Assembly: GCA_017417045.1 (NCBI GenBank)
Contig: JAFPZZ010000036.1
Span: forward strand, 1 to 32,052
Reading direction: 5' to 3'
Length of the DNA stretch: 32,052 nt
From: Bacillota bacterium
Lineage (GTDB): Bacteria > Bacillota > Clostridia > Peptostreptococcales > Anaerovoracaceae
Each line of letters begins with the position of its first letter. The stretch's first letter is position 1. This document shows, piece after piece, positions 24,860-32,052 of the stretch. The position numbers and the translations under genes were made by a program. The notes below the pieces were generated by a model. That model was not told the origin of the DNA and did not search any database. It saw only the letters and a program-made list of their open reading frames with translations.

Positions 24860-26008
24860 ATGGATAATATGATGAAGAAAACAATGCGCCCGGCATGGGT
24901 CGAGATCGACCGCGGAGCGCTCGAAAACAATATCAACATAGTGAAGTCCAGGGTCATGCCCGGCTCCCGCATATGCGGCATAGTCAAGGCGAATGCCTAC
25001 GGGCACGGCCTGCGCGAGGTCGTCAAGCTCATGATCAAATGCGGCATCGACTGCTTCGCCGTCGCGAGCATAAGCGAGGCGCTCCAGGTCAGGACACTCG
25101 CCCCCTTCGCCAGGATCATCATGCTCGGCATGATAGACAGGGAGAATTTCGACCTCGTGCTTGAAGAGGACATCACCGCCGGGATCTGCGACGCCGGATT
25201 CGCCCGCGAGCTCTCCGCTTACGCCTTCGACTTCGGCAAGAGGGCCGACGTGCTCGCCTTCGTCGACACCGGCATGGGACGCATCGGCTTCCAGTGGGAT
25301 GAGCCCGATCTGAAGGACGAGCTGAAGGAGATCAGCGAGCTGCCCGGGCTGAACTTTATAGGCCTGATGTCCCACTTCTCGAGCTCGGACGAGAACACTC
25401 CCGAGGGCAAGGCGTACACGGATCTGCAGCAGGAGCGCTTCGAGAGCCTCAGGCAGGAGCTCATATCTATGGGGATAAAACTCCCGCTCTGCACCCTGGC
25501 CAACAGCTTCCCGACCATGTACAGGAAGTCCGCTCACTACCAGCTCTGCCGCCCCGGCATAGTCATTTACGGCGGCTATTCCTACGAGGAGTTCAGAAGA
25601 GACGGCATACTCCCGACCTTCGCGGTGAAGGCCAAGGTCATGTTCGTGAAGGACGTTCCGGCGGGATACTACGTGAGCTACGGCCGCAAGGGAAGGACGG
25701 AGAGACCCTCGCGCATCGCGACGCTTCCTATTGGCTATGCCGACGGGCTTCCGAGGGCCTGGGGCCGCGGCCGCGGCTACGTGCTCTTCGGCGGCAGGAA
25801 GGCCCCGATAATAGGCAACATCTGCATGGATCAGCTCATGGTCGACATCACCGACCTGCCCGACGTAGCTGCAGGCAGCGAGGCCGTGCTGGCGGGCATG
25901 AGCAGGGGCGTATACCTTGACCCGGCCGAGATAGGCGAGAGCTGCGGCGAGCTCGAACACGGCATAATGTGCGGCATGAGCGTAAGGCTCCCCTACGTGT
26001 ACCGCTGA
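24860..26008 (+). CDS. alr: Alanine racemase
   Basis: A PLP-dependent enzyme making D-alanine for peptidoglycan. The 382-residue protein begins RPAWVEIDRGALENN and has the PLP lysine Lys43 in VKANAYGHG. The opposing catalytic tyrosine is Tyr274 in YVSYGRKG. Other family segments are LSMM-like FIGLMSHFSSSD, PIGYADGLPR and the substrate-site GNICMDQLMVDIT. Length and both domains (TIM barrel and C-terminal beta domain) are normal. The start has no Shine-Dalgarno sequence and coincides with the predicted transcription start. A later ATG at 24869 or 24884 would have no better ribosome binding site. It is transcribed away from the SDR gene. Confidence 0.96.
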   Translation: MDNMMKKTMRPAWVEIDRGALENNINIVKSRVMPGSRICGIVKANAYGHGLREVVKLMIKCGIDCFAVASISEALQVRTLAPFARIIMLGMIDRENFDLVLEEDITAGICDAGFARELSAYAFDFGKRADVLAFVDTGMGRIGFQWDEPDLKDELKEISELPGLNFIGLMSHFSSSDENTPEGKAYTDLQQERFESLRQELISMGIKLPLCTLANSFPTMYRKSAHYQLCRPGIVIYGGYSYEEFRRDGILPTFAVKAKVMFVKDVPAGYYVSYGRKGRTERPSRIATLPIGYADGLPRAWGRGRGYVLFGGRKAPIIGNICMDQLMVDITDLPDVAAGSEAVLAGMSRGVYLDPAEIGESCGELEHGIMCGMSVRLPYVYR

Positions 26009-26104
26009 GGAGCTTCTGTCTTTGAGAAACTTCTGCCTTATTTCACGACAGCCATCGGTTTTTCATTTTCTATAATTATTTCGGCGCGATATCCCTCAAA
26101 GAGC

Positions 26105-26130
26105 ATCCCCTTCGGGGGATATTTTGTTTC
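26105..26130 (+). terminator. Terminator downstream of alr
   Basis: ATCCCC pairs with GGGGAT around a TTCG tetraloop (26105-26120) and is followed by ATTTTGTTT. It lies about 100 bases past the alr stop. Confidence 0.8.
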
Positions 26131-26206
26131 GCCGTGATAATTTCCGCAGATCAGTTCTTTCCCCGACCTATTTCCAAAGCTACGGCATTTATCAAAAGCC
26201 TTTTAC

Positions 26207-26235
26207 TTGACTACGTATATTTAAAAAAGTAGAAT
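26207..26235 (+). promoter_or_regulatory. Promoter of fba
   Basis: TTGACT (26207-26212), a 17-base AT-rich spacer and TAGAAT (26230-26235) form a near-consensus promoter. Transcription would start near 26242. Confidence 0.8.
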
Positions 26236-26240
26236 AAACG

Positions 26241-26279
26241 TTAGGAGTTTATATTAAAAAACGAATATACCGCTCCTAA
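26241..26279 (+). promoter_or_regulatory. 5'-terminal hairpin in the fba leader
   Basis: TTAGGAG (26241-26247) pairs with CTCCTAA (26273-26279), with an inner ATATT/AATAT stem. The predicted transcript begins almost exactly at the foot of this stem, which suggests an mRNA-stabilising 5' hairpin. The true ribosome binding site AGGAGG (26292-26297) lies outside it. Confidence 0.5.
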
Positions 26280-26301
26280 GCACAAGATTTCAGGAGGAAT
26301 T

Positions 26302-27237
26302 ATGGCTCTCGTAACAACAAAGGAAATGTTTAAAAAGGCTTACGAAGGCGGCTACGCCATCGGAGCTTTCAATTATGACGACAACGACATCATGTACGGC
26401 ATCGCGGAGGGCGCGGCGAGGGTGAACTCCCCCGTCATCCTGGCGGTGAGCGAAGGCGCGCTCAAATACATGCAGCCCATGTTCGTCGTCCACGGCGCCA
26501 AGGCGGCGGCGGAGAAGTTCGACATACCCATGGCCCTTCACCTCGACCACGGCAAGGATATGGACACGCTCAAAAACTGCGTGGATATAGGCTTCACATC
26601 AGTCATGATCGACGCTTCGGCCTATGAATTCGAAAAGAATATCGAGCTCACCAAGGAGATAGTAAAATACGCCCACGACAGAGGAGTCGTCGTGGAGAGC
26701 GAGCTCGGCGCGATCGCGGGCGTCGAGGACGAGATCGTCGTAGAGGACAAGTACGGCCGCTTCACCCATCCGGACGAAGCCGCCGAGTTCATCGAGCGCA
26801 CCGGCATAGACAGCCTCGCGATAGCGATAGGCACCGCCCACGGAGCCTACAAGTTCAAGCCGGGGCAAAATCCCCAGCTGCGCTTCGACATACTCGAGGA
26901 GATCCAGGGACTCGTCCCGGGCTTCCCCCTCGTGCTGCACGGAGCCTCTTCGGTCCCCAAGGACAGGCTCGACACCTTCAACCAGTACGGCGGACAGCTC
27001 GCCGAGGCTATAGGCATCCCGATGGACATGCTGCGCGAGGCTTCAAAGATGGCGGTCTGCAAGATCAACGTCGGGACCGACATCAGGGTCTGCTATTTCG
27101 GCGAGGTGCGCAAGGCGATAGCCCTCAACCCGACCAAGTTCGACGGCAGGACCTACCTGCAGCCGGCGAGGAACGCCGTAGCGGACATGGTAGCCGAGAG
27201 GATCACCAAGGTCTTCGGAAGCGACAACAAGGCCTAG
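26302..27237 (+). CDS. fba: Class II fructose-1,6-bisphosphate aldolase
   Basis: A zinc-dependent glycolytic/gluconeogenic enzyme that cleaves fructose-1,6-bisphosphate to DHAP and glyceraldehyde-3-phosphate. The 311-residue protein has the catalytic Asp82 and zinc ligand His83 in ALHLDHGKD. Further zinc histidines are His180 (GTAHGAYKF) and His213 (LVLHGASSVP). VESELGAIAG and KINVGTDIR are typical of the family. The ribosome binding site is a perfect AGGAGG four bases before the ATG. It appears monocistronic, with its own promoter. No clear terminator is seen after it. Confidence 0.96.
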   Translation: MALVTTKEMFKKAYEGGYAIGAFNYDDNDIMYGIAEGAARVNSPVILAVSEGALKYMQPMFVVHGAKAAAEKFDIPMALHLDHGKDMDTLKNCVDIGFTSVMIDASAYEFEKNIELTKEIVKYAHDRGVVVESELGAIAGVEDEIVVEDKYGRFTHPDEAAEFIERTGIDSLAIAIGTAHGAYKFKPGQNPQLRFDILEEIQGLVPGFPLVLHGASSVPKDRLDTFNQYGGQLAEAIGIPMDMLREASKMAVCKINVGTDIRVCYFGEVRKAIALNPTKFDGRTYLQPARNAVADMVAERITKVFGSDNKA

Positions 27238-27383
27238 CGCAGGGCCAAAGCCGCCAGGCTCAGGCAGCCGCAGCCGTGCCCGGCAGCGGGCCGAGTCCAA
27301 GCGCGGCCAACAGCACAGTTACCCTCCCGGGTATATAAACCAGGTTTTTATAACGCATTTCTATATTTAGAAGGAGAAAGCTT

Positions 27384-28652
27384 ATGAAAAAAGTATTAGC
27401 AGTACTGCTCGCAATGGCGATGATATTCTCCCTTGCGGCATGCGGAGAGAAAAAGGAAGAGCCGAAAAACGACGAACCTGAAAAATCCGCAGTAGAGCAG
27501 GCTATCGAGAAGGCCCAGGCCATGACCCTCGAGGAACTCGAGGCAGCCGCCAAGGAAGAGCTCGAAGCGAATCCCTCGCTCACGTTCAACGCGGACTCCC
27601 TGACCTCGGGAATCAAGAAGGCCCTCGTCAAGTTCGAGGAGAAGTATCCCTGGGCCGCGGGAAGGACCGCCTATAACAGCAAGAAGGGAAGCGAATATCA
27701 GCCCAAGCTGATCGCCGCTCAGAAGGCCGACAGCTATATCGCTGACTTCGTTATGATCCAGGACGCGTCCTTCCTCAAGAACGCGATGCTCGACACCGGA
27801 TTCCTTCTCAGCTACGTTCCCCAGGGCGACGAGTTCAACATCGCCGAGGGAGACCAGGTCCCGCTCGTAGGCGTGACCTTCAACAAGGTATTCATGTATG
27901 ACAACACTACCGTAGGCGCCGACCAGCTCCAGAACGTATGGCAGATGACTGGCGTCGACGGAGCGAGCCTCAAGGGCGTTCACAACGTCTCCTATCAAAA
28001 CCCGCTCGGTGAGGACATCAACATGAACTTCCTCATCATGCTCACCAGCCCCGAGTCCTGCGACAGGCTCGCCTCCGCCTACAAGAGCTACTTCGGCACC
28101 GACTACGATCCGTCCAAGGACGAGGTCACCTATCAGAACATAGGCTACAAGTTCGTCGCCGAGTTCATCAAGAACGTAGGCTACTGGCACAGCTCCGACT
28201 CCAAGGAGATCAAGCAGATCAACACCTATGCTGAGGACGGAAGGATCATCTTCGCGGGCCTTTGCAAGCTCAAGGATTACGAGTACTACAAGGCTGACTA
28301 CAAGGATACCGACCAGTATTATACCAAGACCGTTACCGCGGCCGGCTGGAACACCCAGGTAGAGGGCTTCGACGGATTCGTCTACAACATGTGGACCCTC
28401 ATCCCGAAGACCGCTCAGCTTCCCTACACCTCCTGCCTCTTCATCAGATACCTCCTCTCCGAGGAAGGCTTCAACGCAGGCTGGGGCGGAATACTCGGAT
28501 ACTACTCCGGAAACCAGAACATCAGCTCTGTTGAAGGCGATCCGGCTCTCTCCGTATGGAAAGAGCAGTGCGTAGTAGAGGACGTCAACTACATCGACAG
28601 CTCCTACGCGACAGTCGTAAAGTTCATCAACATGCAGCTCGCCGGAAAGTAG
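27384..28652 (+). CDS. ABC transporter solute-binding lipoprotein
   Basis: A 422-residue extracytoplasmic binding protein. A signal peptide with lipobox LAAC places the lipid-anchored cysteine at residue 20. An acidic linker (about residues 21-60) is followed by a periplasmic-binding-fold body of the kind paired with ferric-iron, polyamine or phosphonate-type importers. Aromatic residues are abundant in the second lobe. No ligand-specific motif is recognisable, so the substrate is unknown. The ribosome binding site is strong (AAGGAG, seven bases before the ATG). Upstream, TATAAA at about 27334 and TATAAC at about 27349 are weak promoter candidates without a good -35. Permease and ATPase genes follow in the same direction. 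Confidence 0.88.
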   Translation: MKKVLAVLLAMAMIFSLAACGEKKEEPKNDEPEKSAVEQAIEKAQAMTLEELEAAAKEELEANPSLTFNADSLTSGIKKALVKFEEKYPWAAGRTAYNSKKGSEYQPKLIAAQKADSYIADFVMIQDASFLKNAMLDTGFLLSYVPQGDEFNIAEGDQVPLVGVTFNKVFMYDNTTVGADQLQNVWQMTGVDGASLKGVHNVSYQNPLGEDINMNFLIMLTSPESCDRLASAYKSYFGTDYDPSKDEVTYQNIGYKFVAEFIKNVGYWHSSDSKEIKQINTYAEDGRIIFAGLCKLKDYEYYKADYKDTDQYYTKTVTAAGWNTQVEGFDGFVYNMWTLIPKTAQLPYTSCLFIRYLLSEEGFNAGWGGILGYYSGNQNISSVEGDPALSVWKEQCVVEDVNYIDSSYATVVKFINMQLAGK

Positions 28653-28694
28653 TCTGACAGGCTATTATTCTGAACAGGAAACCTAAAACCTTGG

Positions 28695-28715
28695 GGGGAG
28701 GGCATCGCCCTCCCC
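28695..28715 (+). promoter_or_regulatory. Intercistronic hairpin between the binding protein and permease genes
   Basis: GGGGAGGGC pairs with GCCCTCCCC around an ATC loop. There is no T-run, so it is more likely a 3'-end stabiliser or partial attenuator than a full terminator. Such hairpins commonly keep binding-protein mRNA more abundant than permease mRNA. Confidence 0.75.
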
Positions 28716-28741
28716 TCTATCCGTTATAACAGGAGCCTCTT

Positions 28742-30580
28742 ATGGAAAAAAAGAGTACGAAAAACACGGGAAACGCCCTGAGATCGTATTTCTCCAAGCC
28801 GGCCAACGTAATAACCGTGGTCTTTCTGGTCCTGCTCATACTGGCCGTCGTTCTGCCGCTGTGCACCCTGCTCATCGGTTCGTTCAAGGTCAACGGCAAC
28901 CAGGAGGCCATATACATCGGAAACGGCGCCGCGGACGGCGACTTTACCTTCCACCACTGGACGGAGCTTCTGACCAGCAAAGACTTCAACTACGCTGAGA
29001 TCAAGTTCTGGACGCCGCTTCGCCAGTCGGCCGCGATGGCTCTTCTGGCCTGCGTCGTGGCGGTGGGCTTCGGCGGAGTCGTCGCGTGGTTCATCACCCG
29101 CTCCGATCTTCCCGGCAAGAAATTCATCTCCACAGTCTTCGTATTCCCGTACATAATGCCGAGCTGGTCCATGGCTATGTTCTGGGAGAACTTCTTCAAG
29201 AACACGGCTATAAACGCCGGCGAGGGCATACTTCAGAGCTGGACGGGCATATGCGTCCCGGAATCCATGGTATACGGCCTCGTGCCCTGCGCCATGTCCC
29301 TGGGCCTGCACTACGCTCCGTTCGCCTACATACTCATAGGCGGCATACTCCGCAACATGGACGCAAATCTCGAAGAGGCCGCGACCGTGCTCAAGGCGAG
29401 CCGCTTCAAGATCCTCTACAAGATCACGCTGCCGATAGTGATGCCGGCGCTGATCTCAACGGTGCTCCTGGTATTCTCCAGCAGCATCAGCAGCTTCACG
29501 GTGCCGTTCTTCCTCAACAAGAGCAGCATCAACAGCGGAAACAACTTCATCTCGATCTCGGTCCAGATGAGGAGCCTCATCAACACGGGCTTCACCAAGG
29601 GCCAGGGCTACGTGGTCGCCATAGTGCTGATGGTCTTCTCCATCGGCATACTGACCCTGAACAACTGGGTCACCGGCAGCCGCAAATCCTTCACGACCGT
29701 TACCGGCAAGTCCGGCCAGGTCTCTCTGGTCAAGCTCGGAAAGGCGAAGAAGCCAATAGCCATCATCATGACAGTCATAGTCGCGTTCTTCGCCATAATG
29801 CCGCTCTTCTCCTTCGCTATGGAGAGCGTGCTCGAGGTGCCCGGAGACTGGTCGACCTTCACCCTCAGGTACTGGATCTCCTCCGAGCCCTTCGAGGGCA
29901 GCAACAAGGGCGACACCATAGGCATACTCAGGAGCTCGATCATGTGGAAGGCTATGGGCAGGAGTCTGCTCCTGTCCGCTCTCGTATCGCTAATCGCGGG
30001 GACCTTCGGCATACTTATCGGCTACGCAGTAGCGTCCAAGAGAAACAGCAAGGCGGCGACGCTGGTATCCAACCTCGCGTTCCTGCCCTACCTGATACCC
30101 TCGATGTCGTTCGGCGCCGTATACCTGGCGCTGTCGTACACCAAGGGCTTCACCTGGCTCGACGGATCGTTCTTCCTGCTCCTGCTGGTAGGCTCCATCA
30201 AGTTCATGCCCTTCGCCTCGCGTACCGGCACGAACGCCATGATGCAGCTCTCGGGAGAGATAGAAGAAGCCGCGATAATCATGCACGCTCCCTGGTGGAA
30301 GCGCATGACCAAGATCCTCTTCCCCATTCAGAAATCGAGCTTCATCAGCGGATATCTGCTTCCGTTCATCTCCTGCATGAGAGAGATGTCGCTCTTCGTA
30401 CTGCTCGTCATCAGCTACCAGACCCTCGTTACGACGGTGCTCTCCGAGTACAGCCGCACGGGCCTCAGCCAGGCGAGCAACGCAATCAACCTGCTCATCA
30501 TCGTTGTTGTACTGGTCGTTCAGTTCATAGTCAACAAGCTGACGGGCGCAAGCATCGACAAGGGTGTAGGAGGGAACTGA
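28742..30580 (+). CDS. ABC transporter permease, two fused membrane domains
   Basis: A 612-residue inner-membrane protein made of two binding-protein-dependent permease domains in one chain, together about twelve helices. Each half carries its own EAA loop that docks on the ATPase. The first is EEAATVLKASRFKILYKITL at about residues 210-235, and the second EEAAIIMHAPWWKRMTKILF at about 505-530. The halves are joined around residues 310-345 (GSRKSFTTVTGKSGQVSLVK). Such fusion is usual in ferric-iron (FbpB/AfuB-like) and some 2-aminoethylphosphonate importers. AGGAG stands six bases before the ATG, and the next gene begins one base after the stop. Confidence 0.9.
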   Translation: MEKKSTKNTGNALRSYFSKPANVITVVFLVLLILAVVLPLCTLLIGSFKVNGNQEAIYIGNGAADGDFTFHHWTELLTSKDFNYAEIKFWTPLRQSAAMALLACVVAVGFGGVVAWFITRSDLPGKKFISTVFVFPYIMPSWSMAMFWENFFKNTAINAGEGILQSWTGICVPESMVYGLVPCAMSLGLHYAPFAYILIGGILRNMDANLEEAATVLKASRFKILYKITLPIVMPALISTVLLVFSSSISSFTVPFFLNKSSINSGNNFISISVQMRSLINTGFTKGQGYVVAIVLMVFSIGILTLNNWVTGSRKSFTTVTGKSGQVSLVKLGKAKKPIAIIMTVIVAFFAIMPLFSFAMESVLEVPGDWSTFTLRYWISSEPFEGSNKGDTIGILRSSIMWKAMGRSLLLSALVSLIAGTFGILIGYAVASKRNSKAATLVSNLAFLPYLIPSMSFGAVYLALSYTKGFTWLDGSFFLLLLVGSIKFMPFASRTGTNAMMQLSGEIEEAAIIMHAPWWKRMTKILFPIQKSSFISGYLLPFISCMREMSLFVLLVISYQTLVTTVLSEYSRTGLSQASNAINLLIIVVVLVVQFIVNKLTGASIDKGVGGN

Positions 30581-30581
30581 T

Positions 30582-31700
30582 ATGCCAAAGATCACACTTG
30601 AACACGTAACAAAAAGATTCGACAAATTCGTGGCCGTGGAAGATCTGAACATGGTCATAGAGGACAGAGAATTCATCACCCTGCTCGGCCCGTCCGGCTG
30701 CGGCAAGACGACCACCCTCCGTATGATCGCAGGTTTGGAGACCCCGACCGAGGGAAGGATCACCATAGGCGATGAAGTGGTGTTCGACTCTGAAAAGGGG
30801 ATCAACATCTCCCCGGCGAAGAGGGACATAGGCTTCCTCTTCCAGAACTACGCCCTCTGGCCGCACATGACCGTTTACCAGAACATAGCCTTTGGCCTCG
30901 AGAACCTCAAATGGTCCAAGGAGGACATCAGAAAGAGGGTCGACGAGATGCTCGCCATGCTCAAGATCGAGCAGTTCGAGAAGCGCTATCCGAGCGAGCT
31001 CTCCGGCGGACAGCAGCAGAGAGTCGCTATCGCGAGGACCCTGGCTCCCAAGCCCAAGGTACTCTTCATGGACGAGCCTCTCTCAAATCTCGACGCAAAG
31101 CTCAGGCTCGAGATGCGCACAGAGCTCAAGAGGCTCCACGCCGACACCGACTCGACCTTCGTATACGTCACCCACGACCAGCTGGAAGCTATGACCCTGG
31201 CGATCCGCATATGCCTCATGAAGACCGGCGTGCTCCAGCAGTACGATCCGCCTCTCACCGTTTACAGCGACCCGGCGAACCTCTTCGTCGCCGACTTCGT
31301 AGGAAACCCGACGATGAACTTCATCCCGGCGACCGCCGAAAAGACCGGCGAGAAGAGCTACAGCATAAAGGCCCTGGGCGCCGAGATGAGCTTCAGCAGC
31401 AGCGAACCCGTGGGCGAGCTCAGCTCAGGCGGTGAAAACAACGCCGTGCTAGGCATCAGGCCAGAATTCATAAAGCTCGGAGGCGGAAAGCTCGGAGCGG
31501 GCGTATACGCCACCCTCCCCGCCGGCATGGAGACCACGGTCAAGCTCAGCATGGGCGACGACATCATCACCTCCGTCGAGTTCGGAAGCGTCGACTATCC
31601 TCTCAACCACCAGGTGAAGTTCGACATCATCGGCGACGATATCATCCTCTTCGACAAGGAGAGCGAGATCAAGCTCGCCAAAGGCAGCGTAGCGCTGTAG
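30582..31700 (+). CDS. ABC transporter ATP-binding protein (FbpC/PotA/UgpC type)
   Basis: A 372-residue ATPase that powers the importer. Walker A is GPSGCGKTT (residues 36-44), the Q-loop is in FLFQNYALWP, the signature is LSGGQQQR near residue 140, Walker B is VLFMDEPLSNLDAKLR near residues 159-174, and the H-loop histidine is in YVTHDQLEAM. A C-terminal TOBE-type domain (about residues 245-372) follows, with IRPEFIKL typical of this class. It starts one base after the permease stop, so the two are coupled. Substrate class (iron, polyamine, phosphonate or sugar) cannot be fixed from the ATPase. Confidence 0.94.
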   Translation: MPKITLEHVTKRFDKFVAVEDLNMVIEDREFITLLGPSGCGKTTTLRMIAGLETPTEGRITIGDEVVFDSEKGINISPAKRDIGFLFQNYALWPHMTVYQNIAFGLENLKWSKEDIRKRVDEMLAMLKIEQFEKRYPSELSGGQQQRVAIARTLAPKPKVLFMDEPLSNLDAKLRLEMRTELKRLHADTDSTFVYVTHDQLEAMTLAIRICLMKTGVLQQYDPPLTVYSDPANLFVADFVGNPTMNFIPATAEKTGEKSYSIKALGAEMSFSSSEPVGELSSGGENNAVLGIRPEFIKLGGGKLGAGVYATLPAGMETTVKLSMGDDIITSVEFGSVDYPLNHQVKFDIIGDDIILFDKESEIKLAKGSVAL

Positions 31701-31752
31701 GAAGGCTGCAAGAAGATCTGCAGGCAGCTGCATACAGCCTCGAAGAACAGAG

Positions 31753-31782
31753 AAAAGCTCCCGCATCGCGGGAGCTTTTTAA
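31753..31782. terminator. Bidirectional terminator after the ABC operon
   Basis: AAAAGCTCCCGC pairs with GCGGGAGCTTTT around an ATC loop, followed by T residues on the plus strand and TTTTC on the minus strand. It serves the ABC operon (+) and the convergent DUF3842 gene (-). A second small palindrome, CGGCCG-CTG-CGGCCG, lies at 31808-31822 without a T-run. Confidence 0.9.
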
Positions 31783-31854
31783 TGCTTATAACAAGTCGTG
31801 TCCTATCCGGCCGCTGCGGCCGTTCAATTTCTATATGCGCAGGCTCCGAAAACC

Positions 31855-32052
31855 CTATGCATTCTCCGCTAGGGCTTTCACATGCGCGACAGCGTCGTTT
31901 ATCACCGCGCTGTAGGACTGGGAGGCCCCGGCGACGTATGTGTCGCAGAGGTTCATCGGGACGAGGACCCTGTAGGCGGGGCTCGACGCCACCGCGGCGG
32001 CCATTGCCGGGCTTATCTCGCCCATGAGGGCGTCCGCCAGGACTATGCCGAG
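31855..32052 (-). CDS. DUF3842 family protein, C-terminal part only
   Basis: Translating the minus strand from the window edge gives 65 residues and a TAG stop (31857-31855), starting LGIVLADALMGEISPAMAAA and continuing VLVPMNLCDTYVAGA. This matches the C-terminal half of DUF3842 proteins as I remember them (G-I-V/I-x-A-D-x-L-x-G-E-I-T/S-P, then I-L-I-P-V/M-N). These are small conserved proteins of Clostridia with no established function. The N-terminus and start lie outside the window. The gene converges on the ABC operon and shares its terminator. Confidence 0.8.
   Translation of the reverse strand, partial: LGIVLADALMGEISPAMAAAVASSPAYRVLVPMNLCDTYVAGASQSYSAVINDAVAHVKALAENA

Noticed and set aside
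24845..25960. 371-residue minus-strand frame opposite alr
   Set aside because: Antisense to a fully conserved alanine racemase; the long open frame is a by-product of high GC content at third positions.

Overview
The window reads as chromosomal DNA of an anaerobic member of the Bacillota, most likely class Clostridia. This is inferred from gene content and order, not from a marker-gene comparison. The pointers are an SLH-domain (S-layer type) surface protein, ScpA/ScpB, a comEB-wecA-wecB block upstream of a complete F1Fo operon that begins with atpZ and atpI, an Ilyobacter/Fusobacterium-like c subunit, a DUF3842 protein and AGGAGG-type ribosome binding sites. Base composition is GC-rich, with AT-rich promoters.

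Layout. Positions 1-1963 (+) hold the end of a large acidic SLH-domain surface protein. From 18636 down to 2072 almost everything is on the minus strand. In order of transcription these genes are glnS, truA, comEB, wecA, wecB, an MFS transporter, then atpZ-I-B-E-F-H-A-G-D-C, a terminator, and scpA-scpB-HAD phosphatase. An Lrp/AsnC regulator (+) diverges from glnS. Positions 19286-20010 carry no convincing gene but hold a dense set of folded and palindromic elements. Then come tadA plus a membrane-anchored Ig-like protein (minus) and a divergently transcribed tRNA-Arg(CCU), a cyclophilin-like protein (+), and an MBL-fold hydrolase, a nitroreductase and an SDR oxidoreductase (all minus). On the plus strand follow alanine racemase, class II fructose-bisphosphate aldolase and a three-gene ABC importer (lipoprotein, fused double permease, ATPase). 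The window ends inside a DUF3842 gene (minus) found by translating the edge.

How the parts fit. The ATP synthase operon is complete and canonical in order, and its c subunit has a two-carboxylate sodium-type ion site, so a Na+-coupled enzyme is predicted. wecA and wecB supply undecaprenyl-PP-GlcNAc and UDP-ManNAc for cell-surface polymers, and alanine racemase supplies D-Ala for peptidoglycan. truA, tadA, glnS and the tRNA belong to translation. ScpA/ScpB serve chromosome condensation. The ABC importer resembles ferric-iron/polyamine-type systems, but its substrate cannot be read from sequence.

The most unusual signals are: two genes (scpA and alr) whose -10 boxes sit so close to the start codon that leaderless mRNAs are predicted; a roughly 128-nt multi-stem structured element at 19404-19531; a 209-bp imperfect palindrome at 19744-19952; a palindromic -35 hexamer apparently shared by divergent promoters; and a duplicated ribosome binding site in front of comEB. 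I did not find a clear new multi-gene defence or biosynthetic system here.
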